Assembly: GCA_037147235.1 (NCBI GenBank)
Contig: JBAWVO010000208.1
Location: forward strand, 1-11,687
Direction: 5' to 3'
From: JANXQG01 sp037147235
GTDB taxonomy: Bacteria > Planctomycetota > Planctomycetia > Pirellulales > Thermoguttaceae
Length of the DNA stretch: 11,687 nucleotides
Under the pieces are notes generated by a model. It searched no databases and had not been told where the DNA came from. It saw nothing but the letters and a program-made list of their open reading frames with translations. The position numbers and the translations under genes were made by a program. This document shows positions 1 through 6,024 of the stretch, one piece after another (the first letter of the stretch is position 1; every line of letters starts with the position of its first letter).

Positions 1-29
1 GCCAGGTTGGATTGTCCAACTGATCTACA

Positions 30-458
30 TCAGCTTATCTTGGCACACTCATGGGATGATCCCAGTTCATCGAAAATGCGCGGCTGAGATTTGCCGTGTT
101 CAGTCATACAGGTCTTCGCTTCGCAGGAAATAAGCACCCTTTCAATTTCACCGGGACGAATCGCGCCTGCTAGCCTATCGGTCTGGGGGACGGTCTTGGG
201 GGTACCGATTGCGAGATCGAGGGTCTTCTTCTTGCCGTTGGGGAAGACATGCCGAGCATTGATACCGTAGACAATTCGGTCGGCCAATGCCTGCTCTCGA
301 AGCGTGGGGCAGGCGTCAACCAAGTCTGCCAAAATCAGCTTACAGAGAGCGATAGAGTGTGAATCACTCCGCGAGTGGTAATGGTAGACCCACCCATACA
401 CTGGGTCCAGGTGCTCATGCGAGGTCAACCAAGCAACAAAATCGACAGGTGCATCCAT
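30..458 (-). CDS. PD-(D/E)XK-like nuclease fragment (putative, possibly truncated)
   Basis: This 142-residue protein is not recognised as a named family. Its second half has the layout of a PD-(D/E)XK nuclease active site: Asp81 in LDLAIG, then Glu113-Ala-Lys115 in ISCEAKT after a strand-like stretch. After that comes HGKSQPRIFDELGSSHE; as I recall, restriction-type nucleases often carry a similar 'DEL.SSH' segment before further strands and helices. Here the frame stops six codons after SSHE (CAKIS, then TGA), so the expected C-terminal part is missing. The next frame reads ADVDQLDNPTW to the window edge, which could mean a frameshift. The start at 458 is supported only by a modest AAGG 7 nt upstream. 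No methyltransferase is visible beside it. The nuclease fold is an inference from motif spacing. Confidence 0.5.
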   Translation of the reverse strand: MDAPVDFVAWLTSHEHLDPVYGWVYHYHSRSDSHSIALCKLILADLVDACPTLREQALADRIVYGINARHVFPNGKKKTLDLAIGTPKTVPQTDRLAGAIRPGEIERVLISCEAKTCMTEHGKSQPRIFDELGSSHECAKIS

Positions 459-469
459 GAAAAAACCTT

Positions 470-489
470 GCTAACCTTCCGTGGTTAGC
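470..489 (-). promoter_or_regulatory. Hairpin with downstream T-run just before the start codon at 458
   Basis: On the minus strand a perfect 7-bp stem, GCTAACC/GGTTAGC with a 6-nt loop (ACGGAA), is followed by AAGG, six T residues, C and then the ATG of the nuclease-like gene. It resembles a small attenuator or terminator sitting on the ribosome binding site, or an operator. The stem is short, so a regulatory role is only a suggestion. Confidence 0.3.
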
Positions 490-556
490 GAGCATGATCG
501 TCATTTCGCGTGAGTAGGTCAATGCCGAAAAACAGAAACATCCGCGATTTGTAACG

Positions 557-584
557 ATCATATAAAACAAATGCGACACATCAA
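557..584 (-). promoter_or_regulatory. Putative sigma-70 promoter for the nuclease-like gene
   Basis: The minus strand has TTGATG (579-584), a 16-bp spacer and TATGAT (557-562), which resembles TTGACA-17-TATAAT. It would give a leader of about 90 nt that includes the hairpin at 470-489. The rest of the gap at 459-725 shows no convincing gene. Confidence 0.35.
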
Positions 585-725
585 GGCGTGTTTGAATACA
601 AATATGGCCCGTTCCATAAAAATCGCAACATTCGTCCTGCCATAGTCTCCTGGAATTGCGAAGTCTTTCAATTCGGCCATGTTGCAATATTATTGGAACG
701 AACCCTACCTGGCGAGGTTTTCCTT

Positions 726-2276
726 TCATTCCGCCGTAGCCTTCTCCACGAGGTTCTTCCAGAAATCCCTCGCCTTGCGATGATACTCCATCACTTCCCG
801 CCGTTTCTGGGGATCGTCGATCTGAATCTGCTTGGCACGCTCGTAAACCCAGTCGAGGAAAAACTGGGCCGACTTTTTGCTGATTCGCGGCTTTTCGCCG
901 AACTCGACATAGTAGGGGCCTGTCATGGCGAAGCGATAGGTGTCGGAAATCTCGGCCACCGCCCGAAGGAGGAACCAGCCGCTCTGCTTGAAGTGCAGCG
1001 GCGGCAGTCGGCCGTCCTTGACGTAATCCTCAAAACGAATCGTATGCCGCACTTGGCCGTCCTGCACGATCTCCAGGTAGCTGATCGGCTCGCGGGTGGT
1101 CAACGTCATGCCAATTTGCAGTTCCAGCTCGCGGCCTTCCTCGCCGCGGAACGTGTGGCCCGGCAACTCATTCTCAACCCGAGGACGCAAGAGAGGGCCG
1201 TTGGTGACGACAACCTGCCCAGCCTTCAAGTTCTTCCACCATTGCGGATAGTCGAAGCTGCTGTCCAGATGCACATAGACACGATTGTAGCCGGCCGGAT
1301 TGGGCGAAACGCCCGAACCACTGCCGGCCGTGGGCGGAATTCTCAGGCCGCAGTCCAGCAGCTTGAAGTAAACGTCCTGCGACCAGCGGGCGTAACCGAA
1401 GGGGCCCGCGTAGCGATCGGCGTCGCGCGGCTTTCCAAGCTTTGTGTCGGGCTGCATTACCTTGCGGCCGAAATGGCTGTTCGCTACCTCGATCGAATCA
1501 ACCAGCCCGTTGGCTACCAACATTGGCAAATCCCAGCCATAACTTGCCGTGGCATCAACCCACAACTCCGAGTTCTCCTTCTGCCGTGCCTGTTGAAGAT
1601 GCTGCGCCAGCGACGGGTATTCGTCGGTTTCTGCTTGCAGGAGCATTGGCCCGGGCAGATGGAAGCATAAGACTTCCGTTCCGGCGCGTGTAAAACCGCC
1701 GCAAAACAGCTCATGGACTCGATCACTGTCGAAGGTCACGAGGCGATTCTTAGGCTCTTTGAAGTTTTTGCCGAGATCGTTTTTGTCGTTCCACCAAGTC
1801 GTTGTTTGGGCAACGTGCAAATCGTCGGCCAACATGACCATTTCAAGGTCGCGAATACTACGGCGGAGATGCAGATCGCCAGACCACCAGCCTTCCTCGC
1901 TCATATTGACGACTCGCCGCAGCTCGACCTCCTTGCTGTCGTCGGCGAACCGCTCGATCGTGAAGTTGCCCGTCACATTGTAGTACTCCGGGCCGCGCTC
2001 CAGTTCAAACGTGTAGAAGCCAGCGGGCAGGTTCAGCGTGATTTTGCCCGGAAAGAGGAAGTGGTCGGACCAGAAGGGGTAGCCTTCGATTTTTTTCGGC
2101 CGCTTAGCTGGACCACTGAGGTGGATCCGACAGGCGATCGGCTTGTGAGTTTTGGCATCGACGACGGTCAGCAGCAGCTTGCCCTCGGCCGCACGGCACG
2201 GAGCCGGCTGGAGCAAGAGGCATGTCAGGTAGACGAATAGTAGTAGTGATCGCATAATATTTAGGAGTGATCGCAT
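726..2276 (-). CDS. Secreted CehA/McbA-like metallohydrolase (PHP-type)
   Basis: This protein of 516 residues is predicted to be exported and resembles the CehA/McbA family of PHP-like metallohydrolases, which is common in planctomycetes and acidobacteria. An N-terminal hydrophobic run (about residues 10-24) ending PAPCRA-AEG looks like a signal peptide. A beta-rich domain (about 32-125) precedes the metal site region GWWSGDLHLRRS (130-140) and the linked MLADDLHVAQTTTWW (about 148-162). WDLPMLVANGLVDSIEVANSH and GSGSGVSPNPAGYNRVY are further family-like blocks. The usual HxH of DLHxH reads His136-Leu-Arg138, so one metal ligand seems replaced. The 5' end has ATGCGATCACT twice, 21 nt apart, which gives MRSLL twice; the second ATG at 2255 is an equally good start with a canonical signal peptide. 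Neither ATG has a clear Shine-Dalgarno. Substrate unknown. Confidence 0.8.
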   Translation of the reverse strand: MRSLLNIMRSLLLFVYLTCLLLQPAPCRAAEGKLLLTVVDAKTHKPIACRIHLSGPAKRPKKIEGYPFWSDHFLFPGKITLNLPAGFYTFELERGPEYYNVTGNFTIERFADDSKEVELRRVVNMSEEGWWSGDLHLRRSIRDLEMVMLADDLHVAQTTTWWNDKNDLGKNFKEPKNRLVTFDSDRVHELFCGGFTRAGTEVLCFHLPGPMLLQAETDEYPSLAQHLQQARQKENSELWVDATASYGWDLPMLVANGLVDSIEVANSHFGRKVMQPDTKLGKPRDADRYAGPFGYARWSQDVYFKLLDCGLRIPPTAGSGSGVSPNPAGYNRVYVHLDSSFDYPQWWKNLKAGQVVVTNGPLLRPRVENELPGHTFRGEEGRELELQIGMTLTTREPISYLEIVQDGQVRHTIRFEDYVKDGRLPPLHFKQSGWFLLRAVAEISDTYRFAMTGPYYVEFGEKPRISKKSAQFFLDWVYERAKQIQIDDPQKRREVMEYHRKARDFWKNLVEKATAE

Positions 2277-2360
2277 GATATATTGCAGTTGGAAGTAATC
2301 CCACCCCCCCTTCGGGAGTAGTTCCGTCCTTCACAAACGGGCCTTGATCGTAACCCTGTC

Positions 2361-2552
2361 AACTGCCAGCAGTGGCGGCAGGCCGTAGGGTGCGTGAAGC
2401 GAACCAACACCCGGGAAATGGTGCGTTACGCACGGACTCAATACTTCGAGAACGTCTACCCTGGAATAGACCGGTTCGCGTAACGCACCATTTCGCGGGC
2501 ATCCGTGCTCCACGCACCCTACGTTTGCCCGAACTGCTAGCAGTGACGGCAG
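2361..2552. repeat. Nested palindrome flanked by 21-bp direct repeats
   Basis: This occupies most of the 390-bp gap between the metallohydrolase and dnaJ. The outer arms are a perfect 13-bp inverted repeat (2384-2396, cgtagggtgcgtg, against 2511-2523). The inner arms are 22 bp with one mismatch (2410-2431 against 2478-2499; core gaaatggtgcgttacgc). Outside them, 2361-2381 and 2532-2552 are direct repeats differing at two positions (aactgcYagcagtgRcggca plus g). The layout resembles a non-coding mobile palindrome (MITE or REP-like) at or inside a duplicated site. Translations across it look like nothing known. The rest of the gap holds only the dnaJ promoter. Confidence 0.8.
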
Positions 2553-2603
2553 ACCCACAAACATAGCATTTTACGGCACTCTTGGGCGCGGCGCGGGAAC
2601 GGC

Positions 2604-2633
2604 TTGCTAAAAGTGGCCGGAAGAACCTAGAAT
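2604..2633 (+). promoter_or_regulatory. Promoter of the dnaJ-rnpA-yidD operon
   Basis: TTGCTA (2604-2609), an 18-bp spacer and TAGAAT (2628-2633) make a plausible housekeeping sigma promoter. Transcription would start near 2640, which rules out the ATG at 2639 as the dnaJ start and favours the ATG at 2669. Confidence 0.45.
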
Positions 2634-2668
2634 AGGGGATGAAATCTTCAGGACGAATGATAAAAACT

Positions 2669-3625
2669 ATGGCAGACGACTACTACAAAACGCTTGAGAT
2701 CGCTCGCAACGCCTCGCAGGCCGATATCCAAAAGGCCTATCGGGATCTGGCACGCAAGCATCACCCCGACATGAACCTGGAGAACCCTGGAGCGATCAAA
2801 AAATTCCAGGAAATCCAGGCCGCCTTTGACGTGCTCAATAGCCCCGAAAAGCGGGAAATGTACGACCGCTACGGTAGTTCGTTTGAGACCATGGGGCAGG
2901 GCGGCCCTCAGGGTCCAAGTTGGGGAGCCGGGCCGGGCGGCGGTGGCAATCCCGAAGATATCGACTTCGGCCAGTTCTTTGGCGAACGGTTTGGAGAGGG
3001 GAGCGGCGGCGGGTTGGGGGACATCTTTTCACACTTCCGCCGGGCCGCCGGCCGTGGTGCCGCCGGCAGTTCAAAACGTCGCGGCGGCGATGTCGCGTCC
3101 GAAGTGACCATTCCCTTCGGCACCGCCATCAGCGGCGGCGAAATTCAGTTGAGCCTCCGCCGGGAGTCCGGCGAGACGGAAACGATCGTGGTCAAGATTC
3201 CGCCCGGCATTGAAGGCGGAAAAAAAATGCGGCTCCGCGGCAAAGGCGAGCCGGCACCTGGTCGCGGTACCGCCGGCGACCTGATGCTGACGGTCCACGT
3301 CGCCCCGCATCCGTTCTTTTCTCGTAAAGGTAACGACCTTCACGTCCGCCTGCCGGTCACGCTTGGCGAGGCCGTGGTCGGAGCGAGTGTCGATGTGCCG
3401 ACGCCCAGCGGGACGGTCTCCGTCCATATTCCGCAGGGAACTTCCAGCGGTAAGAAGCTGCGGATCAAGGGGCATGGCGTGGTACTGAAGAATGGCGCCA
3501 AGGGTGACTTATTGGCCGAAGTGCTGATCGTGCTTCCCACCAAATTGTCCGAGGAGGATCGAGAAACCATCCGTCAGATCGATGTTCGATCTCCTAGCGA
3601 TCCACGGCAAACCTTGCGGTGGTAA
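2669..3625 (+). CDS. DnaJ-family co-chaperone, CbpA type (no zinc finger)
   Basis: This is a Hsp40 co-chaperone of 318 residues that should stimulate DnaK ATP hydrolysis and deliver clients in the cytoplasm. Residues 4-68 form a J domain with the HPD motif at 32-34 (KHHPDMN). A Gly/Phe-rich linker follows (about 75-135). Two C-terminal substrate-binding beta domains run from about 140 to 300 (VTIPFGTAISGGEI; VKIPPGIEGGKKMRLRGKG; LPVTLGEAVVGASVDVPT). The four CxxCxGxG zinc repeats of true DnaJ are absent, so it is CbpA/DnaJ2-like. The start is taken at MADDYYKTL, typical of the family; upstream in-frame ATGs at 2639 and 2657 are at or too near the promoter or an AGGA. It ends one base before the rnpA start, so the two are co-transcribed. 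Confidence 0.93.
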   Translation: MADDYYKTLEIARNASQADIQKAYRDLARKHHPDMNLENPGAIKKFQEIQAAFDVLNSPEKREMYDRYGSSFETMGQGGPQGPSWGAGPGGGGNPEDIDFGQFFGERFGEGSGGGLGDIFSHFRRAAGRGAAGSSKRRGGDVASEVTIPFGTAISGGEIQLSLRRESGETETIVVKIPPGIEGGKKMRLRGKGEPAPGRGTAGDLMLTVHVAPHPFFSRKGNDLHVRLPVTLGEAVVGASVDVPTPSGTVSVHIPQGTSSGKKLRIKGHGVVLKNGAKGDLLAEVLIVLPTKLSEEDRETIRQIDVRSPSDPRQTLRW

Positions 3626-3626
3626 A

Positions 3627-3974
3627 ATGGGCAACCAACGATTTCTCCACGTCTACCGGATTACTCGCGGCGCGGATTTTCAACGGGCTTACCAGCGTCG
3701 CCTGACCGCCGGGGACGACCGTCTGTTGGTTTTTGCCTATCCCAACGGCCTAGCACACCCGCGGTTGGGGCTTTCCGTTTCACGAAAGGTCGGTAACGCC
3801 GTGGTTCGCAACCGCTGGAAACGATGCATCCGCGAGGCATTTCGTCTATCGCGCGAACAGTTGCCCTTTGGCGTTGACTTGGTCGTCATTCCCCGGCCCG
3901 ACACCGTGCCGGAAACGGCGAAGCTCCAGGAGTCGCTGGTGAGGCTCGCGCGAAGGGCGGCGAAGAAGATTTAA
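3627..3974 (+). CDS. rnpA: Ribonuclease P protein component
   Basis: This is the 115-residue basic protein subunit of RNase P, which helps the catalytic RNA cleave the 5' leader of pre-tRNAs. The diagnostic signature is VGNAVVRNRWKRCIREAFR (about residues 55-73), containing the RNR motif at 61-63, preceded by LGLSVSRK. The N-terminal RITRGADFQRAYQRR matches the family's leader-binding cleft region. The start at 3627 is one base after the dnaJ stop, with GGTGG just upstream inside dnaJ. The rpmH gene, which normally lies immediately upstream of rnpA, is absent; a DnaJ-family gene takes its place. The stop codon lies inside the first copy of a 22-bp repeat shared with the yidD start region. Confidence 0.96.
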   Translation: MGNQRFLHVYRITRGADFQRAYQRRLTAGDDRLLVFAYPNGLAHPRLGLSVSRKVGNAVVRNRWKRCIREAFRLSREQLPFGVDLVVIPRPDTVPETAKLQESLVRLARRAAKKI

Positions 3975-4127
3975 CAGGTAATCATGCAACAACTTGTTGT
4001 GGCCGGTCTCTGACCGAGCCACACCGCCGACCGAAGGTCTCCCATTCACCGGGAGACCTTCGATCCGACGTTTCGCGGGGTCGGGAGACCCTCGCCGAAC
4101 AGGGGAGATTTGACAGGTAATCATGCA
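3967..4127. mobile_element. Hairpin-rich insertion element with 22-bp flanking duplication
   Basis: Positions 3967-3988 and 4106-4127 are 22-bp direct repeats with one mismatch (agatttRacaggtaatcatg plus ca), offset by 139 bp. The right copy carries the yidD ribosome binding site and start codon. The left copy carries the rnpA stop codon and an orphan ATG. Between them are a perfect 12-bp stem with 7-nt loop (cgaaggtctccc, 4032-4043, against 4051-4062) and smaller stems (cggtc-tct-gaccg near 4005-4017; gggtc-ggga-gaccc near 4078-4091). No transposase is encoded. It looks like a non-autonomous element that duplicated its target, or a duplication followed by repeat gain. The left ATG opens a 9-codon frame (MQQLVVAGL, 3984-4013). 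No U-run follows the stem, so it is not an obvious terminator. Confidence 0.75.
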
Positions 4128-4377
4128 CCGCTACCGTCCCACCACGATTCTCTGGACAATTCTCCGTATTCCGGCATGGATCTTGATCGCAGTAGCGCGA
4201 GTCTACCAGTATACGCTTAGCCCGATGTTGGGCCGGCATTGCCGCTTTCATCCGTCATGCAGCGCCTATTTCATTGCGGCCGTGCGGAAGTACGGTGCTA
4301 TTCGTGGTGCATGGCGAGGAGTCTGGCGCATCTGCCGCTGTAATCCTTGGAATCCCGGCGGTTACGACCCGCCGTAG
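4123..4377 (+). CDS. yidD: Membrane protein insertion efficiency factor YidD
   Basis: This 84-residue inner-membrane-associated protein assists insertion of membrane proteins by the YidC/Sec route. It shows the family block LSPMLGRHCRFHPSCSAYFIAAVRKYG (about 32-58), followed by RGAWRGVWRICRCNPWNPGGYDP. The conserved cysteines are Cys40, Cys46 and Cys73. A hydrophobic or amphipathic N-terminal helix (about 8-26) fits peripheral membrane attachment. The start is set by ACAGG a few bases upstream. It follows rnpA as in most bacteria, but the usual overlap or tight junction is interrupted by the 139-bp element. yidC, normally next, is not here: the next genes run on the opposite strand. Confidence 0.95.
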   Translation: MHRYRPTTILWTILRIPAWILIAVARVYQYTLSPMLGRHCRFHPSCSAYFIAAVRKYGAIRGAWRGVWRICRCNPWNPGGYDPP

Positions 4378-4485
4378 CGGTTGAATCCCTTGGCAGAAAG
4401 GGACAAAGGAGCCGGAGTCTTGAGTGGTCGCAAATCCACGAGTCGCGTTCCCTTTACTCAGTGTGATGGAACTCCCCTGAAAAGT

Positions 4486-4908
4486 TTACAGAAAATACCC
4501 TGGTTCGACCTTAAAATGCTCCGCCAGCTTCTTGACGTGGGTCTTGCTCAAGGCCCGCTGGCCGGATAGGATCGCTGCCCCCAGCGTTCGGTTGCCTAGC
4601 AGTCTTCCCAGGTCCGAAGTGTTCATGCCGTGTTCGGCTAGGAGCGTTTTCAGTGCATCCAGCGGCGCAATTTGTAAATCGTTGATCGGGAATCTCGCCG
4701 CTTCGTACACCTCCACGAAGGTTGAAATCGCCTCCAGGTAATCTTCTTGGTCCGCGTTGAGCTTGAAGCCGGCCATGCGGTCAATCATTTCTGTCGCATT
4801 GGCAAGGTCAACCTTATCGCGGATCGGGCGAGGAGGCAGCAGGGCCACAAGCTCGCCGTACATCTTAGGAAAATACCGAAAGTCACCCCTCGTTGCCACA
4901 TTACTCAT
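4486..4908 (-). CDS. higA: HigA-type antitoxin, HTH regulator
   Basis: This is a 140-residue antitoxin of the type II HigBA class, expected to neutralise HigB by direct binding and to repress its own operon. The N-terminal half (PRPIRDKVDLANATEMIDRM...DQEDYLEAISTFVEVYE) is the helical region seen in this HigA subgroup. The C-terminal half is a Cro/XRE-type helix-turn-helix (about 88-140: TLLAEHGMNTSDLGRLLGNR through LAEHFKVEPGYFL). The start at 4908 is chosen because its ATG overlaps the toxin stop as ATGA and has a strong GGAAGGA 6 nt upstream; an in-frame ATG at 4923 lies before that site. It is convergent with yidD. Confidence 0.9.
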   Translation of the reverse strand: MSNVATRGDFRYFPKMYGELVALLPPRPIRDKVDLANATEMIDRMAGFKLNADQEDYLEAISTFVEVYEAARFPINDLQIAPLDALKTLLAEHGMNTSDLGRLLGNRTLGAAILSGQRALSKTHVKKLAEHFKVEPGYFL

Positions 4909-5213
4909 AGCACGTCCTTCCATCTCCCCTTGCCATACTCGCTGTGCGTTAGCACTATCAGCGTAAAGACAAGTCGTCGATTGTAATGAATCGCCGTTAT
5001 CAAACGGTACTTGTTCCCGGCGATGTTGAACACAACCACGCTTCGGCCGCTGGCGACCATTACGGCATCGGCATGGGGAAAAGTTGCCCGCACATCTTGG
5101 ATACAGGTCCAGTGGGCCTTCCTTGCCAATTCATGCCAATACAGCAAGCCGACCCGAGCTTGCGGATTCCGCTCCCAATACTCCGCCAGCATCAAGCGTT
5201 TGATGATCCTCAT
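4905..5213 (-). CDS. higB: HigB-type toxin, mRNA interferase
   Basis: This is a 102-residue toxin of the HigB family (RelE/ParE-like fold), expected to cleave mRNA at the ribosome. The signature region is clear: DVRATFPHADAV (about 40-51), VFNIAGNKYRLITAIHYN (about 61-78) and VLTHSEYGKGRWK (87-99). In many relatives the strand before LTH contains an Arg (VRHVLTH-like); here it reads FTLIVLTH, so one basic residue near the active site may be lost. The toxin gene precedes the antitoxin gene, the usual higBA order, and the two overlap by 4 nt (ATGA). The ribosome binding site upstream of the ATG is weak (GAAAG). Confidence 0.9.
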   Translation of the reverse strand: MRIIKRLMLAEYWERNPQARVGLLYWHELARKAHWTCIQDVRATFPHADAVMVASGRSVVVFNIAGNKYRLITAIHYNRRLVFTLIVLTHSEYGKGRWKDVL

Positions 5214-5236
5214 TATTCTTTCATCTGCCTACTTTA

Positions 5237-5265
5237 TGTATACACTTTCCATCGCCCCAAGGCAA
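5237..5265 (-). promoter_or_regulatory. higBA promoter with palindromic -10 region
   Basis: On the minus strand TTGCCT (5260-5265), a 17-bp spacer and TATACA (5237-5242) form a good promoter, giving a leader of under 20 nt before higB. The -10 box lies within the 8-bp palindrome TGTATACA, which is a candidate HigA operator because binding there would block RNA polymerase. Confidence 0.55.
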
Positions 5266-5328
5266 AAGGAATCTTGAAAATATTTTCCACCTGCTGCCAC
5301 TGATATCCGCGGGTGCATCAATGCTCGC

Positions 5329-5397
5329 GAAAAGAAGATTAGGGGAAAAGAAGATGGGATTCATTTTCTTTTCTACTGTTTTCTTTTCTACCATCTT
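5329..5397. repeat. Purine and pyrimidine tandem repeats
   Basis: The purine unit gaaaagaagat occurs at 5329-5339 and 5345-5355 (16-bp period). The pyrimidine unit ttttcttttctac occurs at 5364-5376 and 5379-5391 (15-bp period). aagatgg (5351-5357) can pair with ccatctt (5391-5397). The block lies between the stop of the zinc-ribbon gene and the higBA promoter. It could be a decayed palindrome or a weak transcription end; no clean terminator is present. Confidence 0.45.
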
Positions 5398-5420
5398 TCT
5401 GGCCGCCATTTATTTTCCTG

Positions 5421-5999
5421 TCAAATTCTTGCGTTTGGGGTGTCGTCGCGGAAAATACCGTTACAGAAACCGATGGTCCGGCCGAGCAGCAATGGGGCAT
5501 CGCGACGATCGACGATAATGCCGATCCCTCGCGATTCACCGATCCAGTCCCTTCCATCGGCCAGGGCAAAATCAAACCCGACCATGTAGCCCTCACCGGG
5601 TGAAAGCGGAAGCGATATTCTAACGACGGGCTTCGCCTTGAATTCGCCCGTGAAGTGCCTGCGGAGAATTTCCTGGGCGGCCGCCTCGGAAATCTCAACG
5701 ATGTTACCAAGATTGCTAGAAATGCCACATCCCGCTTCCGTGCCAGCATCCATCACCGAACCTACTACAGAAGCATTGATAGCAAGGACAGTGATGGAAA
5801 GGCTCGCACCGCACGACTGACATCGCACCGTTTCAAAGAACAGTTCCTTGCTATGGGTGATCGGGATGATCATCACAAATAAACGGGCATGGCGATAGGT
5901 GCGATAGAGGTCATAGATCGTATCGGCCCCGCATTCCGGGCAGATGAACTGCCCGGACTCCTCGTATTGCTCGGTTTGATATTGGGACCAATGAAACAT
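5421..5999 (-). CDS. Zinc-ribbon protein fused to a degenerate A-type (HesB/IscA-like) domain
   Basis: This 192-residue protein has no clear named function. Residues 18-68 form a zinc ribbon with two CxxC knuckles (Cys20/Cys23 and Cys60/Cys63) separated by a hydrophobic stretch (RLFVMIIPI), like the zinc-ribbon-15 type. Residues about 101-178 follow the pattern of A-type iron-sulfur carriers: VEISEAAAQEIL, then GFDFALADGRD, then GIGIIVDRRDAPLLLGRTIGF. The cysteine normally in the GCSG segment is missing (LSPGEGY), and the C-terminal CGC pair is absent, so classic cluster transfer is unlikely. The start has a strong GGAGG 9 nt upstream. It begins 25 nt after nfo on the same strand, so the two are probably co-transcribed. 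The A-type assignment is by pattern, not a search. Confidence 0.75.
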   Translation of the reverse strand: MFHWSQYQTEQYEESGQFICPECGADTIYDLYRTYRHARLFVMIIPITHSKELFFETVRCQSCGASLSITVLAINASVVGSVMDAGTEAGCGISSNLGNIVEISEAAAQEILRRHFTGEFKAKPVVRISLPLSPGEGYMVGFDFALADGRDWIGESRGIGIIVDRRDAPLLLGRTIGFCNGIFRDDTPNARI

Positions 6000-6024
6000 C
6001 GTAATGCCTCCATGATTTTCCCGC

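Noticed and set aside
588..1670. Long plus-strand open frame of about 360 codons
   Set aside because: It lies almost wholly antisense to the metallohydrolase gene, and its product has no recognisable domain. The minus-strand protein has a signal peptide and family motifs.
4032..4062. 12-bp perfect hairpin as a rho-independent terminator
   Set aside because: No T-run follows on either strand, and termination here would cut yidD off from its operon promoter. It is better explained as part of the inserted element.
4397..4455. Possible bidirectional terminator between yidD and higA (AAAGGGA/TCCCTTT)
   Set aside because: The stem is only 7 bp with a 45-nt loop and no clean T-run, which is not enough to call.
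5221..5409. Lysine-rich minus-strand frame (MAARKMVEKKTVEKK...)
   Set aside because: It is a translation of the tandem repeats running into the higBA promoter. It has no ribosome binding site or homology that I can recognise.
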